Positions 57,391-64,000 of a stretch of 64,000 nucleotides of DNA are shown here, in pieces (position 1 is the stretch's first letter; each line of letters opens with the position of its first letter). The notes beneath the pieces are model-generated. The model did not search any database, had not been told where the DNA came from, and saw nothing but the letters and a program-made list of their open reading frames with translations. Position numbers and translations under genes: made by a program. The stretch spans positions 15,795,315 through 15,859,314 of the forward strand of contig OX393566.1 in NCBI GenBank assembly GCA_947652115.1. The letters are read 5' to 3'. The DNA is from Blastomussa wellsi (taxonomy: Eukaryota; Cnidaria; Anthozoa; Scleractinia; Plerogyridae).

Positions 57391-60300
57391 TTAATCAAAC
57401 AACGAAGCCTGAAAAAGTCTTCTTGGATGGGCTTTTACAAAAGCCTCGCAGATCTCGTCTACCTCGAATCTCTCAGGGTAATGCATCGCAATTACAGCAA
57501 GGTCTGAGAAGCGCTCTTCAGACATCGTTGATCTGGTGCAGGTCTTGATCCGTTTCATGAGCGAAAAGGACCGCTCAGCTTCCGCACTACTGATTGGTAG
57601 GGTGCATGCGATGAGTAGAAGACGATGGATGTTTGAAAAAGCATCCTCGTCACACGCGCCAAGTGCCAATAAAAGATTGTTTGGGAGGTCCTTCTCTGTT
57701 GACTGCCACATAGTTTGCCATCTTCGCAGCTCATTCCCAAGGGATTTGGGAAAAGGAAGGTCATTCTCCCAGAACAGCATGCCTTTTGTTGCTTCAGATA
57801 GCTCCATGGTGTTTTGAACTATGATTGAGGGAACAAGATAAAGGAAGTGGCGGGCGTGGCGGTCTTCGACAGAAAACCGGTCTTCCATTTGACTAATCAA
57901 GGAATCAAGGAGGGGAATAGCCACAGATTTTTTATAATGATCAATTGGACTAGAGCTGGGAATGTTTGAGCGGTTCCTCTGTATGCTTGTCTTCCTGGGT
58001 ACGGCTTCCACGATTCCCAGTTTCTTGGCAAGGTTTAATACTTCTGTGTACCACACTTTAAAGTCGCTGTCAATGTTTTTTCTAGCAGACTTGATGTTTC
58101 CAATTACTTCATCAACCATCATGTATGCTTCATAAATATCTTGGTCCCGTTTCTGCAGCTTTGATGCAAGAGCTTTGACTTCATCAAGAATATTCTTGGT
58201 TGTAATGAAAACCACTACTGTCTGAAATGACGACAAAGAGGCTTTCAGGCCCTGGGCTTTTGTGATGGTATCCTTGTCCCAGTTCCAGCTTCCAGTAGAT
58301 GATTTTAAATTCGGGTATTCGTGGGGGGCAACAATAGCATCAAGAAATGTGAGAAGAATCTCATACATTTCAAGAAAAACATATAGACATGTGTGCCTTT
58401 CCACCCAGCGTGTCTTGCATAGACCTGGAAGCTTGCTGTGAGAATTTTCAGGAAGGTATTCTTTCAGTGTCAACTCAAACAGCTGCTGTCGCTTCGGGCT
58501 GTTATTTAAAAAAAGATATGCTTCGTTAATCAGACCTATCAAATTTCGCACTTCTGCCAGTTTGCATGTTGCTGCGATGGAGAGGTTTAGGCAGTGAGCA
58601 TAGCAGTGCGTGAAAAGAGCCAACGGACTGAGCTCTTTTATCTTAGCCTGCACTCCTTCCTTTCCACTTGACATAACAGAAGCTCCATCATATGCCTGGC
58701 CACGGATGTTGCTAGGATCCAAAGAAACAGATGGATCAGAGAGAGATTCCAAAATCTTCCTTGAAATCATGGTGGCATTTGTTCGTTGTAAGTGCATAAA
58801 ACTAATCAGGCATTCTTTGACATGAGGATCATTTGGCGAAGACTGGTCCACAAACCTCAGGCATAAAGATAAGATCTCCTGGTTTGAGTGTGGATCTGTA
58901 CCCTCATCTGCTATAATCGTGAAAGGGAGGCCCTTGTCCCTCAGCTCTGCTGTCAGCCTTTCCTTAATTTTTGATGAATACACGTGAATGACCTCATTCT
59001 GAATAGTTTTGCTGGTATATCTTGCTTGTCGGCTTGCTGACATGAGGTGCTTCTGAAGAGGCTCGTTTCCTTTCGCAAGTAATTGAAGTAGAGCAACAAA
59101 GTTTCCTCTGTTAGTTCCATAACTTGAAAAATCGACACGATCATCACGATGTCCTCTAAAGGACAGACTCTGCTTTGCTAGAAACTCAACAGCTAGAACA
59201 ATCTGTCGTAGAATTTCTTTGTTCTCTGTGGCTTGATTGGCTTCGGCCGTCGCCAGCTGGGAATCTACTCTATACCTGTCAGGATTCTGAAAAGTTTGTT
59301 TGAAGAGGTCTGCCTGTTCAGTTGCGTATCTATGCATCGCAGATTGCTCATGACAGTTGAGGATGCCATCCTTGCCAAGTGCCTTAGTGTAAGATTTCTG
59401 GTACGGTACTGTGACCAATACACCTGGTGTTGTACCCTTGGTAACTTTGTTAGGAAATAAGATACAGTGACTACAAATCCCACCTTCAAGTATGTAACTG
59501 TAGCAAAGCCATGGGAACTGTTTCAGCCATTTGGATTGAAAAGAAACTTTCCATGTCTTCTTTCCTTTGGTAACTTGATGAGAATGAAGTATATCAGACT
59601 CAGAAGGTTTGCAGTGTAATGTAAGGTATTGCATTCTTTTTTCATCTGTAATTTTGTGCGATAATCGCCTCAAAACATCCCAAGAGCCTGCAGCATCTTT
59701 GACAACAGTTCCCAAATCAATCTTTGTGCCTGTGGTTGAACCAGAAGTGGTAGGCACAGGACGTTTTGTAGCTACATCTAAAATTTACAAAAAGAGTTTA
59801 TTTGTATACATTCACAACCTTTAATAGGTTAGTCCTTTATCTATTTGCAATAACCTCAATAAAATTGACACACATGCATTAAATAAATACAATAGCCTGC
59901 TTTTATTGTACTTTACAGGTCACATGAAAAATGTCTTGGTTATATATACCTTCACTAAATGACAAACTATTTTCTATAACATAACACTGTTATGCCGCTA
60001 TAGTATGTAACATGCTTTTACTCTTAGAGGCAGACAAAAGTAACGTCATATTCTTCCCCTAGAGCATCAATATATTCTTTATCTTCGGAACTGCAAGATA
60101 TTTCAAAAAACTGAAGGTTGTTCAATTTTTGCAAAATCAGCCTTACGTCGTTTCTTTCAAGGCTTACACCAACCAGGCACAGAATATTCAATGAGCATAA
60201 TGAGGAAGTAATAGTTGCCACTTGATTGGCAGTGAATCCTACTCTGTTGAGTGATAGTACTGTAAGATTTTGTAATTGCTCTAAAATAGCCGTGCAACAA

Positions 60301-61595
60301 CAAGTATCTATTTTTCTACAGTCATTTAGGATTAAGGTTTCAAGAGGAGAAGAATTAGAGTCAGTCAATAGGAAATTAAGTGATGATATCGGTTGGCCAC
60401 TTAAATCCAGATATCTCAAACGTTTAGAAAATCCCAGACTATCTCCTAACAATGTTTGAAGCCTCCTTTCTGATGTTGTTATTTCGATATATCTTATAGA
60501 TAAATATCTGAACCCACTGGAGTGCGACATGATATTAACAATTTGTTCTTCATTTAAATATTGCATGGGCCACTCATCAAGAAGTAGGCAACTCCACAGA
60601 ATGTTATTGTTGTTTATAATGTGCCTCCACCTCTTTGAGACCAGGCACACTGTTTTAAGCAATTCTTTAAGGCAGAAGTTTTTAAACACCTCGACCAATA
60701 CTTCATCGGGCAAAGCTGTGTACAAAACGAAATTATAATACTAGTCAGTTTTATTCGGAATTCACTAGACTTCTTGCAACGTTGGAATAAATACTTTTTG
60801 TTGGTGCTGGCCGATATAAGTTTACTTTTCGGATAAATAAAAATAAGAAATTCTACCTTCGATCCCAGACCCTCCAGCCTGATCGTCAGGGTTGCTGATT
60901 CTTGGCTGCTTGTTAGGAGGAGCACTTTCTGTGTTTATAATTATAATGACAGTTCACTTAGTGAAGTATAATAAATTATTTTCTTTGTCTCCGTTTTAAG
61001 AACAATTTTATTTCTGCTTACCTTCATTAATACCTTCATTATCTTCAGGCCTCGACTGGGCTGAACCTGCAAAATGTTTATTTATGTTCAAAAGACATGA
61101 TTTTCTTGCCAGTCAGCTTTCAATATGGTGCACAATGAAAAATACACTTTGTATGAATTGCACGGTATGTCGAAGCTATCGCGTGTCGAAGCTATCGCGT
61201 GTCGAAGCTATCGGATGTCGAAGCTTTCTGTGTTTATAATTATAATGACAGTTCACGTAGTGAAGTATAATAAATTATTTTCTCTGTCTCCGTTTAAGAA
61301 CAATTTTATTTCTGCTTACCTTCATTAATACCTTCATTATCTTCAGGCCTCGATTGGGCTGAACCTGCAAAATGTTTATTTATGTTCAAAAGACATGATT
61401 TTCTTGCCAGTCAGCTTTCAACTGGTGGACAATGAAAAATACACTTTGTATCTGTTGTATGAATTGCACGGTATGTCAAGGCTATCGGGTGTTGAAAGTA
61501 GTTATTATTGTTATTAAATATAATTAACCGTCTTTTTAAAAAAAAAACACGAACTTACCTGATTTCTTCACATAAAAATCGGTTATTTTCTTCAT
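57391..61595 (-). CDS. hAT transposase (TTF zinc finger, DUF4371, hAT dimerisation)
   Basis: Main exon 57391-59777 (796 codons with the carried-over base), open throughout. Domains: TTF-type zinc finger (W-x-x-x-FPWLCYSYILEGGICSHC); DUF4371/RNase H core with Asp in IIADEGTDPHSN, Asp in AYDGASVMSSG, CYAHCLNL and KTRWVERH; the C-terminal hAT dimerisation helix with Glu in ISSAEAERSFSLMKRIK. All expected catalytic residues are present. The exon's 3' splice site (TTTTAG|AT GTA GCT) is phase 1, matching leader exons 61559-61595, 61320-61364, 61022-61066 and 60857-60928, giving 861 residues if spliced past the F-box exon. The leader N-terminus MKKITDFYVKKS resembles other hAT transposase starts. 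An unspliced start at ATG 59757 is also possible. Confidence 0.85.
60024..61595 (-). CDS. F-box / LRR protein, five exons, cargo of hAT
   Basis: Exons 61559-61595, 61320-61364, 61022-61066, 60857-60928, 60024-60715; every junction GT-AG and phase 1; 297 codons with stop. After a short leader (MKKITDFYVKKS) and two copies of GSAQSRPEDNEGINE comes a linker (APPNKQPRISNPDDQAGGSG). A clear F-box follows (LPDEVLVEVFKNFCLKELLK, TVCLVSKRWRHII), then five or six leucine-rich repeats (LRYLDLSGQPI, LETLILNDCRKI, LTVLSLNRVGF, LNILCLVGV). F-box proteins bind Skp1 in SCF ubiquitin ligases, with LRRs choosing substrates. The gene lies wholly within the hAT element, upstream of the transposase exon, with the same leader. 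Confidence 0.8.
60925..61465 (-). repeat. 298-bp tandem duplication including a 45-bp exon
   Basis: Block 60925-61222 is repeated at 61223-61465 (offset 298) with few differences. Each copy holds one 45-bp phase-1 exon with intact acceptor and donor (61022-61066; 61320-61364), so exon number can change in frame. A short GTCGAAGCTATCG repeat marks the junction. Confidence 0.85.
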
Positions 61596-61697
61596 GACAG
61601 CTTCCAGTTCGTACGTTCTTCGACCTCAACAACTGACTCAAACATTCGCTCGGTCCCAATCCCGCTCGTTTACGCTTGAATGAATTTCACCTGTGTT

Positions 61698-61712
61698 CCT
61701 ATTATATATGAC
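61698..61712 (-). promoter_or_regulatory. Possible TATA box for the hAT leader
   Basis: On the minus strand GTCATATATAATAGG lies ~105-115 bases upstream of the leader ATG at 61595 and is the only TATA-like element in the right end of the hAT. Confidence 0.3.
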
Positions 61713-61959
61713 CCTGAGGACGTCACGCGATCCTAATAAGACTTTCTCCCAAGTAACTGATCCCCCACACTGACAGAAGTTGCGAAATGTATATTATCTT
61801 TTTAAATCCACAAAAGCAGGTGAATGGTGGAAGTGAAACAACTTCGTAAAAGACAATTTTGTTCTTATTTTTTTTTTAAAGAAAGAATTAAAAAAAATAA
61901 AAATGCTGCTCAAAGGGGGGGTTGCAACGCCCTCAACCCCTCCCCTGGATCCGCCCCTG

Positions 61960-63893
61960 TTGTCTGTAGGACTTGGCTTAGCCTTGCAAATGCAAATGCT
62001 CTCGCATTTCATGGCTGCATGGTCTGACTGGACAGTAGGTCCTAGCGATCTTCTAGTGTTCCTTTTCCTTTTGAACTCTGGAAGTCTGGAACAGTGAGGG
62101 CAGTACCAGGTCTTTGGCATTGCAACAGATGTGAGCGAGAGACAAGATGGATAAAACCTTTGGTGAGGGCAGTTGTTGTTGCTACATGAAATGCTGTCCT
62201 CGCTTTTCTCTGTTCGACAGAAGCAGATGGCATCCTTGCTTGGCAATGTTGGTGGTATTGTGCACCTTCGGGTATACCACCGTCCTAAGACCTCTGGGAG
62301 AAGGCATATCCTCCAGCATAATTCAAGTTTGGGCAAAACTAAGTTCCAGTGCTGTACATCTGGATATATACGCTGGACGAACAGGTGGATGTTGTTTGCC
62401 TCATCAAAGGCACACACCACAAAGTCATCATACTGGAGATTCGGGACTGTGAAAAGTTGCTGCTGCACTTGAAAGTAGTAGTTGTGGCTCTTTTTAAGCT
62501 GCAAATTTCCATCCACTTTCTCCAGGCAGGAACCTTTATGTTTAACATACTCATCAAAGTTTCCATCAATAATAACAATCGGGCATTTAACCTCCCCGCA
62601 TCCACTTCCACAGCGGTCACATGACACGAGAAAATCAGGGGTGGTATGAAGAAATGAATGTTCTCTGTTGATAAACAAACCACACTTTTTGACTTGAAAA
62701 TTCACATGACGTCCTTTCATGGATGCTTCATATGCCTTTATGGCAGCACTTTCATGTTTCTGGCCATGCCTTCTAGCCTTGGTGTTGACTTTATAGAGGC
62801 TTGGATAACAAATTGTCTTTATTAAAGACTGGGAGGGCTGAGCAAGGTTTGTGTGAAAGGCTGAAGAGCACTGAGATGCTCCAATTCTGCCAGCACGATG
62901 TCTGTAAAAACCAGATCCACTTGCTTGATCTCGTGTGCTCACTTCTACTTTGTTGATGTGTTCGTCAGAAACACCCAGTGTCACTTGAACACACATTTTA
63001 AGTAACTCCGGGTACTCTAGCTCCAGGTTTTTCGTTTCAAACAAGTCAGGGATAATTGGCAGTGTGCGGCTTTCGTCAATAAACTGGTCGGCATAGGGTT
63101 CGATGAGGCTTAGTGCTACAGCTTTGATCTTACAAGCGTTTAGTTTGGCATAGACTTCCTGAATTTCTGCATCGGACGGAATCGCATTCGCATATTTATC
63201 GCACCGTTCTAAACTTTTATCGCTTGCTTCCCCAGTAATTTCAATTTTCTGTTCCAGAGTGCTTTTAAGTTTTTTTGCTGATGAAAAGTCGATATCACGT
63301 ACCTTTGCGTATGGCACTTCATTCACGTAGGTCGGAAGAATCCACGTGCATTTGGCTTGCGTGCAGGCAAGCTTTCCTTGAATTTGTGTCACAGCTTCGA
63401 TGTAAAACATCACGCTCGCTACATGTGAACACGATTTGGCCAGTCCTGCCTTGCAGCCTAAACAGTGTGCGGAGATAATTGTGCCGTCCTTGTCTACAAT
63501 CATCCAAATGTTGACAAGGGGATCATTCATTCGCCGTGAATGTCTCACCTTTCCCACGACAACAAACTTGCTCGCAATTTCTTTCCCTTGAACTGACGCG
63601 ACGAAACCAGAAACCATTTGGTTGTACGCCTCCAAACTTTTAAAAGCCTTGAATTGCTGATTAGTGTAGTAGCTTGTCTCCAAAACTAAATAAGTAAGCA
63701 AGTCAGAGACTTCTATAGGAGGCAAACATTCGGCGCTGAATTGCTCACTCGGCATGGCCGCTGGATCGACACCAACCACAGAAATTTTCTTTAAATATCT
63801 CTCTCGGACGTGGCTTTCGAGGTTTTTCGCGTAAGAAGAAAGCACTGGTACCTCATCTTGCGATTTTGGGTCACTTTCGGGCAAAACATCCAT
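61960..63893 (-). pseudogene. SWIM, YqaJ nuclease and PHD finger (N-terminal part)
   Basis: ATG 63893 (another in-frame ATG at 63944). Order: helical N-terminus; SWIM zinc finger (AHCLGCKAGLAKSCSHVASV); YqaJ/lambda-exonuclease-like nuclease with GRIGASQCSSAF, Glu in GQKHESAAIKAYE, Asp in HTTPDFLVSCD and E-x-K in GEVKCP; then a PHD finger (ICFCRTEKSEDSISC ... TWYCPHC). The start of a second PHD (ICICKAKPSPTD) is cut by the hAT terminus. YqaJ nucleases resect DNA ends in phage recombination and are known companions of ISL2EU transposases. Confidence 0.85.
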
Positions 63894-63972
63894 TGTGAAG
63901 GCGAATTTTCGAAGACTTTGTGAGTGAAAGCTTAGAAATGGCATAGATTTGCATACAAATTCTCACCTAACC

Positions 63973-63993
63973 TGGGCACCAACATGGCGGATA
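63973..63993 (-). repeat. IS4EU-type right terminal repeat
   Basis: Perfect inverted match to 52496-52516; ~80 bases upstream of the minus-strand gene start. Confidence 0.8.
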
Positions 63994-64000
63994 CCTAATT

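Larger units (their letters stand above)
56746..61959. mobile_element. hAT transposon (ZMYM1/DUF4371 type) with F-box cargo
   Basis: Ends CAGGGGCGGATCCAGG and CCTGGATCCGCCCCTG, flanked by the 5-bp repeat TTGTC (56741-56745 and 61960-61964). Lies within the second PHD finger of the YqaJ/Ulp1 gene. Encodes, both on the minus strand, an intact transposase and an F-box/LRR protein with shared upstream mini-exons. hAT elements usually make 8-bp duplications; here only 5 bp match, but the split frame is restored exactly with 5. Confidence 0.9.
52496..63993. mobile_element. IS4EU/ISL2EU-type transposon with nested hAT
   Basis: The 21-base ends TATCCGCCATGTTGGTGCCC(A) at 52496-52516 and its reverse complement at 63973-63993 define the unit. 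Transposase (plus) and a multidomain YqaJ/Ulp1 gene (minus) are convergent, each starting just inside a terminus. This superfamily is known to pair a DDE transposase with a YqaJ nuclease. Without the 5.2-kb hAT insertion the element is ~6.3 kb. The true outer limit may extend a little further, and the right flank is only seven bases. Confidence 0.8.

Noticed and set aside
60024..60715. F-box/LRR gene as an ordinary host gene near a transposon
   Set aside because: It lies fully between the paired hAT ends, is co-oriented with the transposase and shares phase-compatible leader exons.

Overview
The window is AT-rich intron-bearing animal DNA with short spliced exons (GT/AG), no operons, and an extreme density of transposable elements of the kinds common in cnidarian genomes: Kolobok, PIF/Harbinger, IS4EU/ISL2EU, hAT, Crypton, BEL/Pao and L1/Tx1-like LINEs. 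A GGGGGGGTACTCCC-type foldback repeat is also present. An anthozoan cnidarian, most likely a stony coral, is my best guess; this is inference from repeat content, not a species identification. I see no convincing single-copy host gene, tRNA, rRNA or CRISPR array.

Layout. 1-5.8 kb holds decayed remnants: a minus-strand hAT (KIAA1586/DUF4371-like) transposase, a foldback repeat and a decayed THAP plus DDE_Tnp_4 transposase. 5,797-13,224 is an apparently intact Kolobok transposon with TTAA at both edges. It carries a nine-exon THAP transposase and, convergently, a three-exon gene for a protein like the cytoplasmic ballast domain of the P2X7 receptor. 13.3-15.1 kb has a SAP-domain fragment and a Crypton recombinase fragment. 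15,162-18,365 is a non-autonomous element containing four head-to-tail ~572-bp units, each with its own TATA box. 18.4-20.8 kb has decayed coding fragments (HIRAN-like, Gag-like). 21.1-25.0 kb is a GC-richer island with a 1,010-codon reading frame of unknown family and a convergent HTH/membrane-tail gene. 25.0-25.8 kb is a LINE RT fragment.

26.0-45.5 kb is the shell of an old Harbinger. Its Myb/SANT gene is split by a 406-bp MITE, a 6.5-kb BEL/Pao retrotransposon with paired 282-bp LTRs, and a 10.8-kb DDE-integrase (rve) transposon flanked by a 6-bp target duplication. The last element carries an intact five-exon HECT-type E3 ligase gene. 45.5-52.5 kb is a Tx1-like LINE interrupted near its C-terminus by a 5.0-kb near-intact Harbinger (Myb/SANT adaptor plus HARBI1-type transposase with one homopolymer frameshift).

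52,496-63,993 is an IS4EU/ISL2EU-type element. It has a THAP/DDE_Tnp_4 transposase (one frameshift) and one long minus-strand gene combining SWIM, YqaJ nuclease, two PHD fingers and an Ulp1 protease. That gene is interrupted inside the second PHD finger by a 5.2-kb hAT element with a 5-bp target duplication. The hAT element encodes an intact transposase plus an F-box/LRR protein, and the two appear to share the same 5' leader exons.

The main theme: three unrelated DNA transposons in 30 kb each carry a ubiquitin/SUMO-pathway gene (HECT ligase, F-box adaptor, Ulp1 protease) beside the transposase, and a fourth carries a P2X7-ballast-type zinc protein. All assignments rest on motifs and splice signals read by eye; no database search was run.
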